Shown here one piece after another: positions 33,683 through 43,062 of a stretch of 64,000 nucleotides of DNA. The stretch's first letter is position 1, and each line of letters starts with the position of its first letter. The notes below the pieces were generated by a model. The model saw only the letters and a list, made by a program, of their open reading frames with translations, ran no database searches and was not told the origin of the DNA. Both the position numbers and the translations under genes were made by a program. Source of the stretch: Bacteroidota bacterium (GTDB taxonomy: Bacteria; Bacteroidota; Bacteroidia; Chitinophagales; Chitinophagaceae); contig JAEWKK010000002.1 of assembly GCA_023386045.1 (NCBI GenBank), positions 11,979 to 75,978 on the forward strand. Direction: 5' to 3'.

Positions 33683-35142
33683 AAAAATTAAGCGACATAT
33701 TATATAAGGTGCACACCATGGCGTTGACGGGCAATACGGATATCGACATCAATGATATCCAGATTGATTCGCGCAAAGTTGGAAAGGGCAGCCTGTTTAT
33801 TGCAGTGAAGGGCGTTGCTGCAGATGGACATCTTTATATTGAAAAAGCCATCTCGCAGGGTGCGGTGGCTATAGTTTGTGAACAAATGCCTTCGAAAAAA
33901 GAAGGTATCACCTATGTGCAAACTACCAGCAGCGCTGAAGCGGCTGGACAGCTGGCTCATAATTTTTATGATCAGCCCACGCAAAAATTAAAACTGGTTG
34001 GAGTTACCGGCACCAATGGTAAAACAACAGTCGCAACACTGTTATATAAATTATTTACCTGCCTCGGTTATAAATGTGGCCTGGTGAGTACAGTGGAAAA
34101 CCTGATCGCAGGAAAAATCATTCCTGCCACACATACCACACCTGATCCTGTAAGTCTGAATGCACTGTTGAAGCAAATGGTAGATGAAGGCTGCAACTAT
34201 GCCTTCATGGAAGTGAGTTCACATGCGGTGCATCAACAAAGAATTGCAGGACTGGAATTCGCCGGTGCTCTTTTTACAAATATTACACACGACCACCTGG
34301 ACTATCACAAAACCTTTGATGAATACATCAAAGCCAAAAAAGGATTTTTTGACAGTTTGAGTTCATCAGCCTTTGCCATTACCAACCTTGATGACAAGCG
34401 TGGAAACGTGATGCTCCAAAACACAGCCGCTAAGAAGTACAGTTACAGCTTAAGAACAGTAGCTGATTTCAAAGGAAAGATCCTTGAAAACAGTTTGGGT
34501 GGACTGGTCATGAATATCAACGAACAGGAAGTACACTTCCGCCTGATCGGTGAATTCAACGCCTATAACCTCCTTGCTGTTTATGGTGCAGCCCTTTGTC
34601 TGGGTGAAGACAAGGCGCACGTACTTCAGTGTTTAAGTAACACGACAGGAGCTGAGGGAAGGTTTGATTATATCATCTCTTCAAAGGACAGGATCATTGG
34701 AATTGTTGATTATGCCCACACACCTGATGCACTGGTGAACGTATTGGAGACAATCAAAAAATTAAAGCAGGGTCATGAGAATGTGATAACGGTTGTGGGT
34801 TGTGGTGGAGACAGGGATAAAACAAAAAGACCGATCATGGGTGAAGTGGCCTGCGAGCATAGCGACCGCGTCATCTTTACCAGCGACAATCCTCGCACAG
34901 AAGACCCTCTGAAGATCCTTGAAGATATGGAAGCCACATTGAACAGTGCTGCCAAAAGGAAGTTTTTATCCATAGCTGATAGAAAGCAGGCCATCAAAAC
35001 AGCTGTTGATATGGCGAAGCCAGAAGACATTGTTTTGATTGCAGGGAAGGGTCATGAAAAATACCAGGAGATCAATGGCGTCAAACATCATTTTGATGAC
35101 AGGGAAGTATTGCTGGAAATGTTTGAGCTATTAGGAAAATAA
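33679..35142 (+). CDS. murE: UDP-MurNAc-L-Ala-D-Glu:meso-diaminopimelate ligase
   Basis: This ligase adds the third residue of the stem peptide in the cytosol using ATP. The 487-aa protein has the N-terminal UDP-binding domain (IQIDSRKVGKGSLFIAVKG), ATP-binding GVTGTNGKTT (GTNGKTT at residues 111-117), AFMEVSSHAV, and THDHLDYH. The DNPR tetrad (TSDNPRTEDP, residues 403-406) specifies meso-diaminopimelate rather than lysine. It starts with TTG, overlapping the ftsI stop (TTGA), so the genes are coupled. Confidence 0.96.
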   Translation: MKKLSDILYKVHTMALTGNTDIDINDIQIDSRKVGKGSLFIAVKGVAADGHLYIEKAISQGAVAIVCEQMPSKKEGITYVQTTSSAEAAGQLAHNFYDQPTQKLKLVGVTGTNGKTTVATLLYKLFTCLGYKCGLVSTVENLIAGKIIPATHTTPDPVSLNALLKQMVDEGCNYAFMEVSSHAVHQQRIAGLEFAGALFTNITHDHLDYHKTFDEYIKAKKGFFDSLSSSAFAITNLDDKRGNVMLQNTAAKKYSYSLRTVADFKGKILENSLGGLVMNINEQEVHFRLIGEFNAYNLLAVYGAALCLGEDKAHVLQCLSNTTGAEGRFDYIISSKDRIIGIVDYAHTPDALVNVLETIKKLKQGHENVITVVGCGGDRDKTKRPIMGEVACEHSDRVIFTSDNPRTEDPLKILEDMEATLNSAAKRKFLSIADRKQAIKTAVDMAKPEDIVLIAGKGHEKYQEINGVKHHFDDREVLLEMFELLGK

Positions 35143-35180
35143 GAACGTTGAAATGAATCATTAATTCAGAAAAGAATAAC

Positions 35181-36458
35181 ATGTTATATCACTTATTTGA
35201 ATGGTTAAAGGATGAAGGGATCAAGTTCCCCGGCAGGGACTTGTTCGGTTTTATCACGTTCAGGGTGTTGTCTGCAGTTATTCTCTCGCTTTTGATTACT
35301 ACTATCTACGGTAAAAAACTGATCAATTATCTCAATAAAAAACAGATAGGTGAAACTGTTCGTGATCTCGGACTGGCTGGAGAGCAGCAAAAGAAAGGAA
35401 CACCTACCATGGGTGGTCTCATCATCATCCTGGCCATACTCATTCCAACTTTATTGCTGGCAGACCTTACAAAAGTGTATGTAAGGCTGATGATCTTTTG
35501 TACTATTTGGCTGGGTGCTATTGGTTTTATTGATGATTACCTGAAGCTGAGGGCCAAGAAAATTGCCCAGCAAAAAGGATTGCCTTATAAGAAAGGTGAC
35601 AATGACGGCCTTGCCGGTAAATTTAAAATCTTTGGTCAGGTAATGCTTGGAATTGTTGTGGGAGCAACTCTGTATTTCAACCAGAATGTAAAGATCTGGC
35701 GTGAGTTCCAGGGAGATCCTCAAACCACCAATGTAAAACTCATTGAAAAAACTGTTGACGGTAAGCCCAAATATTTTGTTGAGGCCAAGTCTTTTGTAAC
35801 CTCTATTCCTTTTGTAAAAGGGCATGAGTTTAATTATTCAAGACTTCTTCCTGCATCATGGCGTGATTACACCTGGGTAGTTTATATCCTGGTGGTGATC
35901 TTCATTGTTACTGCTGTTTCCAACGGATCAAATATCACTGACGGCCTGGACGGACTGGCTACAGGAACTTCAGCCATCATCAGCGCCTGTCTTGGAATTT
36001 TTGCCTATGCGAGCGGCAGCCTTTTATTTGCCGATTATCTGAATATCATGTACATACCCAACCTGGCGGAGCTTTCAATTTTTATCGGAGCCATGATTGG
36101 AGCATGCGTTGGATTTCTATGGTACAACTCTTATCCTGCGCAGGTGTTTATGGGTGATACGGGAAGTCTTACACTGGGTGGCCTTATTGCTTCACTGGCC
36201 ATCATTGTTCACAAGGAATTACTGATACCAATTATCTGCGGCGTTTTCCTTATAGAAGTACTGAGTGTTACACTGCAGGTAAGTTATTTCAAATACACTA
36301 AGAGAAAGACAGGTCAGGGTAAGCGGCTTTTTTTAATGAGCCCATTACACCACCACTATCAAAAGAAAGGATATCATGAAGCCAAGATCGTAACAAGATT
36401 TTGGATCATCACCATATTATGTGCGATTGTATCTATTGTGACGTTGAAGCTTAGATAA
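35181..36458 (+). CDS. mraY: Phospho-MurNAc-pentapeptide transferase MraY
   Basis: This integral membrane enzyme moves phospho-MurNAc-pentapeptide to undecaprenyl phosphate, giving lipid I. The 425-aa protein has about ten membrane segments. Signature motifs are GTPTMGGLIII, FIDDYLKL (catalytic Asp pair), NGSNITDGLDGLATG (Asp near the active site), FLWYNSYPAQVFMGDTGSLTLGG and the His-rich MSPLHHHYQKKGYHE. It carries an extra loop of about 50 residues (QNVKIWREFQGDPQTTNVKL...) between helices, making it longer than E. coli MraY (360 aa). The 173-bp spacer to murD is the longest inside the cluster. Confidence 0.97.
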   Translation: MLYHLFEWLKDEGIKFPGRDLFGFITFRVLSAVILSLLITTIYGKKLINYLNKKQIGETVRDLGLAGEQQKKGTPTMGGLIIILAILIPTLLLADLTKVYVRLMIFCTIWLGAIGFIDDYLKLRAKKIAQQKGLPYKKGDNDGLAGKFKIFGQVMLGIVVGATLYFNQNVKIWREFQGDPQTTNVKLIEKTVDGKPKYFVEAKSFVTSIPFVKGHEFNYSRLLPASWRDYTWVVYILVVIFIVTAVSNGSNITDGLDGLATGTSAIISACLGIFAYASGSLLFADYLNIMYIPNLAELSIFIGAMIGACVGFLWYNSYPAQVFMGDTGSLTLGGLIASLAIIVHKELLIPIICGVFLIEVLSVTLQVSYFKYTKRKTGQGKRLFLMSPLHHHYQKKGYHEAKIVTRFWIITILCAIVSIVTLKLR

Positions 36459-36631
36459 GGCATTATTGAAAAACCACCGACGAGGAAGAAGGTCCGCCTA
36501 TGAAATAACGGGTGTTCGTCCGAAAACGAAACGAAGGATTTTTAAAATCTAATGCTGTTGAAAAACCAGGGTTTCCGTACATGGAAACATCCCAGGATGG
36601 AAACTTAATGGCTGAGAAACATTAAAGGCAG

Positions 36632-37972
36632 ATGAGTAAGAGACTGGTCATATTAGGTGGAGGGGAAAGCGGAGTAGGAGCGGCATTGCTTGCAAAAAAA
36701 GAAGGTTACATCGTCCGGTTAATGGATGAAGGCTCTTTGAAAGATGGTTATCGCAAAGAACTGCAGGAAGCAGGTATTGATTTTCTTGAAAATGATATCA
36801 ACAGCGAGGAATTACTCAATGCAGATGAAGTAGTGAAAAGCCCGGGCATACCCGAAAAGAATGACTGGGTAAAATTGCTTAGGCAAAAAAACATTCCCGT
36901 CATCAGCGAGATCGAACTGGCTTACAGGCATAAGGGAAACAGCAGGATCATTGCCATCACGGGTAGTAATGGAAAATCAACCACTACGGCGCTTACATTT
37001 CATATCTGCAATCATGCAGGATTGAATTGTGCGCTGGTGGGCAACATTGGTTATTCATTTGCCAGGCAGGTGGCGGAAGATCCAAAGGATTTGTATGTGG
37101 CTGAGATCAGCTCATTCCAGCTGGATGATATTGTTTACTTCAGACCTGATGTTGCAGTACTGCTGAACATCACAGAAGATCATTTGGACCGGTATGAATA
37201 CCGTTTTGAAAATTATGTAAAAAGCAAGTTTAAAATAGCGATCAACCAGACTTCAAAGGACCATTTCATTTATAATCTTGATGACGAAGTGATCACAGGT
37301 TACCTGGAACAAAACCAGATTCATTCAATTCAATTACCAATCAGTATGAAGCAGAAAGTTGAAAAAGGCGGGTATATCAAAAATGAAGAGCTGCACGTGA
37401 AAGTGAACTCTGAAGATCAGCAAATGAGTATTTATGATTTTGCCCTGAAGGGTAAACACAATCAATTCAACACCATGGCAGCAAGTGTGGCCGGCGCAAC
37501 GATGGATATCCGTAAAAACAAGATCCGCGATGCTGTGCAAACTTTTGAAAACCTGGAGCATCGCATGGAAGCTGTGGCTACTGTGAGAGGTGTTGAATTC
37601 ATCAACGACAGTAAGGCTACCAATGTGAACTCCACCTGGTTTGCATTGGAAAGCATGACTAAGCCAACAGTGCTGATACTGGGCGGTGTTGATAAGGGGA
37701 ATGATTATTCCTTATTACAGGACCTCGTTACAGAAAAAGTAAAAGCCATTGTTTGCATGGGAATCGATAATGCAAAGATCCACCAGGCATTTGATGGGAA
37801 AGTATCAAGTATTATAGATACCGCAAGTGCAGCAGAAGCGGTTCATGCTGCATTTGGCTTATCCGTTCCCGGCGATGTGGTTTTACTCAGCCCTGCCTGT
37901 GCATCATTCGATCTTTTCAAAAATTATGAAGACCGCGGTAAGCAGTTTAAAGACGCAGTAAAAAATTTATAA
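36632..37972 (+). CDS. murD: UDP-MurNAc-L-alanine:D-glutamate ligase
   Basis: This enzyme adds D-Glu to UDP-MurNAc-Ala. The 446-aa Mur ligase has the N-terminal Rossmann domain (RLVILGGGESGVGAALLAKKEG), the ATP-binding TGSNGKSTTTAL (GSNGKST at residues 111-117), AEISSFQLDDI, NITEDHLDRY, FINDSKATN and the C-terminal LSPACASFDLFKNYEDRGKQF, all typical of MurD. The ATG follows a spacer with a short direct repeat and a hairpin, so an internal promoter is possible. ftsW follows after 27 bp. Confidence 0.96.
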   Translation: MSKRLVILGGGESGVGAALLAKKEGYIVRLMDEGSLKDGYRKELQEAGIDFLENDINSEELLNADEVVKSPGIPEKNDWVKLLRQKNIPVISEIELAYRHKGNSRIIAITGSNGKSTTTALTFHICNHAGLNCALVGNIGYSFARQVAEDPKDLYVAEISSFQLDDIVYFRPDVAVLLNITEDHLDRYEYRFENYVKSKFKIAINQTSKDHFIYNLDDEVITGYLEQNQIHSIQLPISMKQKVEKGGYIKNEELHVKVNSEDQQMSIYDFALKGKHNQFNTMAASVAGATMDIRKNKIRDAVQTFENLEHRMEAVATVRGVEFINDSKATNVNSTWFALESMTKPTVLILGGVDKGNDYSLLQDLVTEKVKAIVCMGIDNAKIHQAFDGKVSSIIDTASAAEAVHAAFGLSVPGDVVLLSPACASFDLFKNYEDRGKQFKDAVKNL

Positions 37973-37999
37973 GCAATACTGAATTACAAGTTGCCATTA

Positions 38000-39316
38000 A
38001 TGAACCAGACATCAGACATACGATTCTCTGATCTGAACCTTAAACCGGCTCAGCTACTGAAGAGTACCAGGGGTGATAAAGTCATCTGGGCTCTTGTGTT
38101 GCTGCTTGTTTTGGTTTCTCTTCTGGCGGTGTACAGTGCTACAGGTTCACTGGCTTATAAAAAATATAAAGGCAATACTGAAGTTTATCTCTTTAAGCAG
38201 ATCGCTTTTATTGCAATTGGTTTTTGCATCATCTATTTTGCGCACCGGGTCAACTATACCATTTATTCCAAAGTTGCCAAGATCTTATTCCTCTTATCCA
38301 TTCCACTACTGCTTTATACCTTATTCTTTGGAGTAACCATGAATGAAGGAAGCCGCTGGATCCGTGTGCCGGTCATCAATATGACCATGCAAACTTCTGA
38401 CCTTGCCAAGCTTGGTCTTTTTATGTTTCTTGCCCGTTTGCTGAGTCGCAAGCAAAACAAGATCAAGGATTTTAAGAAAGGATTTCTTCCTGTTATCACT
38501 CCAATAGCAATTACCTGCCTCCTGATTGCACCGGCTAATTTATCAACAGCGCTTTTGCTGGGAGCCAGCTGCATGCTGCTTTTATTTATTGGCCGTGTCA
38601 GCGGCAAGCATTTATTAATGGTGGTTGGTGTAGCAATGATTCCTGTAATCTTCCTGGTGATGGCAGCCATGGTCAAACATAAATCTTCAGTGAATGAAGA
38701 AGTGGTTGCAAGCTCTAAGGAAAAATCATCAAGACTTACCGCAAGGGTGGAGACCTGGGTAGGTCGCGTCGAGAATTTTATGTACGGTTCACATGTTGCT
38801 GATGATGATCATTACCAGGTGAACCAGGCTAAGATTGCTATTGCACGAGGACGCTGGCTTGGACGCGGTCCTGGAAATGGTGAAGCAAGAAATTTCCTGC
38901 CGCAGGCTTACAACGATTATATTTTCGCCACGCTAATAGAAGAATATGGATTGCTCGGTGGCGCTTTCATTTTATTTATCTACCTGGTTTTTCTATATAG
39001 AAGCATCAGGCTTTTTAAACAATGCCCTTTTGCTTTTGGTGCCTTCCTTGCACTGGGCTTGAGCTTCACACTGGTGATACAGGCAATGGCAAATATGGCG
39101 GTTAACGTCAATCTCTTTCCTGTTACAGGTGTTACACTGCCACTTGTGAGCATGGGAGGTAGCAGCTTTTTATTTACCTGTCTCTCCATAGGGATCATAT
39201 TAAGCGTAGCAAGAAATGTGGAGCAGTTGGAAGGCCGAAAAAAATTACCTGATGAAGCGAAAAAGGAAGTAGAGGAAGAAGAGATTATTGATGAACCAGA
39301 AGAAGTTGTTTCCTGA
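38000..39316 (+). CDS. ftsW: Lipid II polymerase / division protein FtsW
   Basis: This SEDS-family glycosyltransferase polymerises septal glycan together with FtsI. I start at MNQTSDIRFSDLNLKPAQLL (438 aa), because the frame's earlier codon is a TTG three codons upstream. It has about ten membrane segments. Motifs seen are SATGSLAYKKYKGN, NEGSRWIRVP, the loop with GRGPGNGEARNFLPQAYNDYIFATLIEEYG (residues in the catalytic loop), VNLFPVTGVTLPLVSMGGSSFL, and a long acidic C-terminal tail (EEEEIIDEPEEVV). The stop is followed by the murG start after 1 bp. Confidence 0.95.
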   Translation: MNQTSDIRFSDLNLKPAQLLKSTRGDKVIWALVLLLVLVSLLAVYSATGSLAYKKYKGNTEVYLFKQIAFIAIGFCIIYFAHRVNYTIYSKVAKILFLLSIPLLLYTLFFGVTMNEGSRWIRVPVINMTMQTSDLAKLGLFMFLARLLSRKQNKIKDFKKGFLPVITPIAITCLLIAPANLSTALLLGASCMLLLFIGRVSGKHLLMVVGVAMIPVIFLVMAAMVKHKSSVNEEVVASSKEKSSRLTARVETWVGRVENFMYGSHVADDDHYQVNQAKIAIARGRWLGRGPGNGEARNFLPQAYNDYIFATLIEEYGLLGGAFILFIYLVFLYRSIRLFKQCPFAFGAFLALGLSFTLVIQAMANMAVNVNLFPVTGVTLPLVSMGGSSFLFTCLSIGIILSVARNVEQLEGRKKLPDEAKKEVEEEEIIDEPEEVVS

Positions 39317-39317
39317 T

Positions 39318-40412
39318 ATGGCGAAGAAGATCATCATAGCAGGAGGAGGAACAGGGGGACATATTTTTCCCGCGATAGCCATTGCAAATGCTATCAAAAA
39401 ACTGGAGCCACAAACAGAAATACTTTTTGTTGGCGCCAAAGGAAAGATGGAGATGGAGAAAGTACCTCAGGCAGGTTATGGTATCGAAGGCCTGGATATC
39501 GCAGGCTTTAATCGTAGTTCTTTGATAAAAAATATCGGTCTGCCTTTCAAGCTGGTAAAAAGTTTCCTGCAGGTCAGGAATATTTTTAGCCGGTTCAGGC
39601 CTGATGCCGTGATAGGCGTTGGTGGATATTCATCCTTTCCTGTTTTGCGTTTGGCTCAGGCAAAGGGAATCGCTTCTTTCATTCATGAATCCAATTCATT
39701 TGCAGGGAAGTCGAATATTTTCCTCGGGAAAAAAGCAACTAAGATTTTTGTGGCATCTGATGGAATGGAAAAATTTTTTCCTGCCAACAGGATCATGATC
39801 ACAGGCAATCCGGTCCGGCCTGCCATTACTCAGGTGGATACGATTGCCAAAGAAAATGCCTTGCAGCTCTTTGGTATGGATGCAGGTAAGATCACACTGT
39901 TAGCTGTTGGGGGCAGTCTGGGCGCAAGATCAATCAACGAAGCAATCGCGAAAGATATCGATACTATAGTTAACAATGAAATCCAGTTGATCTGGCAAAC
40001 CGGTAAAAACGATGCCGCCAAATGGAAGGCTTATCAAAAGCAGGGTGTGTGGGTGGATGAATTTATCACAGGAATGGAAAACGCTTATGCTGCAGCTGAT
40101 ATAGTGATCTCACGTGCAGGTGCTATGGCTATTGCTGAATTATGTGTTGTAAAGAAACCAGTTCTTTTTGTGCCTTATCCTTTTGCTGCTGAAGACCACC
40201 AGACTGTCAATGCAATGAACCTGGTGAACAAGCAGGCTGCTATAATGGTAAAGGATAATGAGGCCATGGAAAAACTGGTGCCAAATATCATAGCCCTGGC
40301 AAAAGATGAGAGGCATCAAAGAGAATTAAAAGAAAATATCGGCAGGTATGCTATCAAAGATGCCGATGAAATCATAGCAAAAGAAATTTTGAAAGAATTG
40401 GAACAGCAATGA
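39318..40412 (+). CDS. murG: UDP-GlcNAc:lipid I GlcNAc transferase MurG
   Basis: This enzyme converts lipid I to lipid II at the inner face of the membrane. I choose MAKKIIIAGGGTGGHIFPAIAIA (364 aa), which begins 1 bp after the ftsW stop; earlier in-frame codons overlap ftsW. The GT-B fold shows GGGTGGHIFP, VIGVGGYSSFPVL, FIHESNSFAGKSN, VGGSLGARSINEAI and the UDP-binding SRAGAMAIAELCVVKKPVLFVPYPFAAEDHQ (split by Glu and Gln contacts). It overlaps murC by 4 bp (ATGA). Confidence 0.96.
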   Translation: MAKKIIIAGGGTGGHIFPAIAIANAIKKLEPQTEILFVGAKGKMEMEKVPQAGYGIEGLDIAGFNRSSLIKNIGLPFKLVKSFLQVRNIFSRFRPDAVIGVGGYSSFPVLRLAQAKGIASFIHESNSFAGKSNIFLGKKATKIFVASDGMEKFFPANRIMITGNPVRPAITQVDTIAKENALQLFGMDAGKITLLAVGGSLGARSINEAIAKDIDTIVNNEIQLIWQTGKNDAAKWKAYQKQGVWVDEFITGMENAYAAADIVISRAGAMAIAELCVVKKPVLFVPYPFAAEDHQTVNAMNLVNKQAAIMVKDNEAMEKLVPNIIALAKDERHQRELKENIGRYAIKDADEIIAKEILKELEQQ

Positions 40413-41842
40413 ACAGTGAACAAAACATAACATCACCACAACTGGCTACCTTAAAAGGAATAGCTGCAGTATACTTTATAGGTATAGGTGGCATTGGTAT
40501 GAGTGCGCTGGCCAGGTACTTTCATTCAAAAGGAACAAGGGTGAGTGGTTATGACAGAACATCAACTGAGTTGACCCAACAGCTGGAAAAAGAAGGCATG
40601 TTTATTCATTATTCTGATGATGTAAGTCTTGCACCAAAAGATGTGGATATCGTGGTTTATACACCTGCCATTCCATCTGATCATCAGGAACTTGTCTTTT
40701 ACCGGGAGAATGATTACAAAGTGGTAAAAAGAAGTGATGTGTTGCAGGCCATCAGTGCTGATTCTTACAATATCTGCATTGCCGGTACTCATGGAAAGAC
40801 TACCATTTCTACTATGACTGCACACATGCTCAGGCATACAGGTTATGGTTGCAATGCTTTCCTTGGGGGCATATGTGTGAACTATCACACCAATTTCTGG
40901 AGCAGTGAAGAGAATGTTTGTGTGATAGAAGCGGATGAATACGACAGGAGCTTTTTGAAATTAAGTCCTGATATCGCTGTGATCACATCCATGGATGCTG
41001 ACCACCTGGATATCTATGGTGATGAGAAATCGATGCAGGATGCTTTTGTGGATTTCAGCAACCAGGTGCGTGGTGATGGTTTGCTTATAGGAAAATTCGG
41101 ATTAAAAAGGATCAGCGAAAGTAAAGCAGCCAGGAAGCAGACATACAGCCTTCAAAATGATGCTGCTGATATTTATGCATCCAACATCCGGATCCATGAG
41201 GGCGGATATGTATTCGATGCTCAATTGAAAACTAAAATTCTTTCTCAACTTGAACTGAATATCGGCGGAATGCATAACGTGGAGAATATGCTGGTAGCCA
41301 TTGCTATTGCCAGTGAATTGGGCATTGATGAAGAAAAGATCAAAGCTGCTGTTGCTGATTTCAAAGGTGTGAAGCGAAGATTTGAATACATCATTCCACC
41401 ACAGAAACAACAGGAAGGCGGCTATGTGCAACCGGTTCTGATAGATGATTATGCTCATCATCCTGAGGAATTGAAAGCCTTGCTAAGGAGCGTGCGCAGT
41501 TTATTCCCGCAAAGAGTTTTGACGGTTGTTTTTCAACCCCATCTCTTCACACGCACAAGAGACCTGGCTGATGGATTTGCAGAAGTGCTGTCAATGGCTG
41601 ATCAATTGATTTTGCTTCCCATTTATCCTGCAAGAGAGAAGCCCTTGCCCGGCGTAACCAGTGAAATGATCATGGATAAAATTCAGGATGATAAAGCAAG
41701 GGTGATGCAAAAGGAGCAAATGTTACAATGGATGCAGGATCATGATCTGAATAAGGAATTTGGCGAAGTGATCGTAATGGCCGGTGCAGGTGATATAGAT
41801 GCGTTGGTGCCGAAAGTAAAAACCATCATTGAAAATAAATAA
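40409..41842 (+). CDS. murC: UDP-MurNAc:L-alanine ligase MurC
   Basis: This is the first amino-acid addition to UDP-MurNAc. The 477-aa Mur ligase has AVYFIGIGGIGMSALARYF at the N-terminus, the ATP loop AGTHGKTTISTM, a zinc/metal-like EADEYDRSFL, SMDADHLDIYGD and the C-terminal DDYAHHPEELKALLRS, FQPHLFTRTRDL and MAGAGDID. The start overlaps the murG stop by 4 bp. murC sits directly before ftsQ, as in other bacteria, although murB and ddl are absent. Confidence 0.96.
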   Translation: MNSEQNITSPQLATLKGIAAVYFIGIGGIGMSALARYFHSKGTRVSGYDRTSTELTQQLEKEGMFIHYSDDVSLAPKDVDIVVYTPAIPSDHQELVFYRENDYKVVKRSDVLQAISADSYNICIAGTHGKTTISTMTAHMLRHTGYGCNAFLGGICVNYHTNFWSSEENVCVIEADEYDRSFLKLSPDIAVITSMDADHLDIYGDEKSMQDAFVDFSNQVRGDGLLIGKFGLKRISESKAARKQTYSLQNDAADIYASNIRIHEGGYVFDAQLKTKILSQLELNIGGMHNVENMLVAIAIASELGIDEEKIKAAVADFKGVKRRFEYIIPPQKQQEGGYVQPVLIDDYAHHPEELKALLRSVRSLFPQRVLTVVFQPHLFTRTRDLADGFAEVLSMADQLILLPIYPAREKPLPGVTSEMIMDKIQDDKARVMQKEQMLQWMQDHDLNKEFGEVIVMAGAGDIDALVPKVKTIIENK

Positions 41843-41854
41843 GAGAACAAATTC

Positions 41855-42946
41855 TTGAAAAAGAAGAAAACCATACAAAGAATATTATTCCTGGCCTTAT
41901 GGTCTGTGATCATCTGTGGCATGAGCGTATTGCTGGTGGCAGCCAATGGAAAGAAAAAAGAACATATCTGCAAAGAAGTGTTGCTGGGCATTAAAGGTTC
42001 CGGAGAAAAATATTATATAGAAAAGAATGACATTCTTCAATTGATTGAAAAAGCTTCCGGTGGTGTATTGCAGAACAGGCCTGTCACCAGTATTGACCTG
42101 GCCAAACTCGAAAAAACATTAGAGCAAAATTCCTGGATCAGGGATGCGGAGCTTTATTTCGACAGTCGTGATGCATTGCATGTTTATGTAGAAGAAAGAG
42201 AACCTGTCGCCAGGGTTTTCAGTACCAACGGAAATTCTTTTTATATCGACAGCTCAGGTCATAAAATGTCACTGGTAGAAAAAATGAGTGCCCGCGTTCC
42301 GGTGATTACTGGTTATGTGGATGTGAAAAAAATGAATGCCAGGGATAGTGCTTTCCTGGATGAAGTGAAAGAAGTAGCACAGTTCATTTACCAGGACGAT
42401 TTCTGGAATGCGCAAACAGGCCAGATAGTGATAACGCCAGAAAAAAACTTTGAACTGATCCCAGTAATTGGCGATCATGTGATCAGGCTGGGTAACGGTC
42501 ATGATGTGGCGCGTAAGCTGGGAAGGTTGTTTGTTTTTTACAGGCAGGTAATTTCTAAAGTAGGCTTTCATAAATATGCAGCTATCGATCTGAAGTTTGA
42601 TGGACAGGTGGTAGCGGTTAAAAAAGGACCTGCCTCGCCGGTGGATTCGATCCAGCTGCAAAAAAATATAGAAGAACTGATGAACAGGGCAAGCCTTCAG
42701 GATGTGGATGATAATATGCTTCCAGAAGCATTTATGCATGCGACACCAGATAAAGACACGGTAGTAAGTAAGTTGAATAACACTGTTCCTGTGAAGACTG
42801 ATCCAAACCCTTCTTCATTGAACAACACCAATTCCAATCCTGCGAAAACTAATTTGAATCCGGTACGTCCCAAAGAAAAACCAACACAGCCCGCTGCAAA
42901 ACCGGCCAACCCGGCAAAGCCCAAGGCTGTAATGAAAAGAGTATAG
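41855..42946 (+). CDS. ftsQ: Cell division protein FtsQ
   Basis: This bitopic membrane protein bridges cytosolic and periplasmic division proteins. The 363-aa protein begins with TTG (MKKKKTIQRILFLALWSVII), giving a basic N-terminus and a membrane segment at about residues 9-30. A POTRA-type domain (YYIEKNDILQLIEKASGG) and beta domain (WIRDAELYFDSRDALHVYVEEREPVARVF) follow. The C-terminal region from about residue 300 is low complexity, rich in Asn, Pro, Lys and Thr (VRPKEKPTQPAAKPANPAKP), which is unusual and may bind the wall or a partner. The family match rests on the POTRA and position. Confidence 0.87.
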   Translation: MKKKKTIQRILFLALWSVIICGMSVLLVAANGKKKEHICKEVLLGIKGSGEKYYIEKNDILQLIEKASGGVLQNRPVTSIDLAKLEKTLEQNSWIRDAELYFDSRDALHVYVEEREPVARVFSTNGNSFYIDSSGHKMSLVEKMSARVPVITGYVDVKKMNARDSAFLDEVKEVAQFIYQDDFWNAQTGQIVITPEKNFELIPVIGDHVIRLGNGHDVARKLGRLFVFYRQVISKVGFHKYAAIDLKFDGQVVAVKKGPASPVDSIQLQKNIEELMNRASLQDVDDNMLPEAFMHATPDKDTVVSKLNNTVPVKTDPNPSSLNNTNSNPAKTNLNPVRPKEKPTQPAAKPANPAKPKAVMKRV

Positions 42947-42989
42947 AGAAATGTTGATCATATGATTAGAAACAATTTACATCAGAGTC

Positions 42990-43016
42990 AATCTGTGTAA
43001 TCAGTGTAATCTGTGA
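42990..43016. repeat. Three 9-bp tandem repeats between ftsQ and ftsA
   Basis: AATCTGTGT, AATCAGTGT and AATCTGTGA follow each other without gaps. They lie in the 116-bp spacer upstream of the chosen ftsA start. Confidence 0.65.
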
Positions 43017-43062
43017 TCCTCTCTAAAAATCAGTGATTCAAACAACTAAAAACAACATAGAC

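Noticed and set aside
36552..36608. 18-codon ORF in the mraY-murD spacer
   Set aside because: Far too short to support without conservation data; no ribosome-binding or composition signal.
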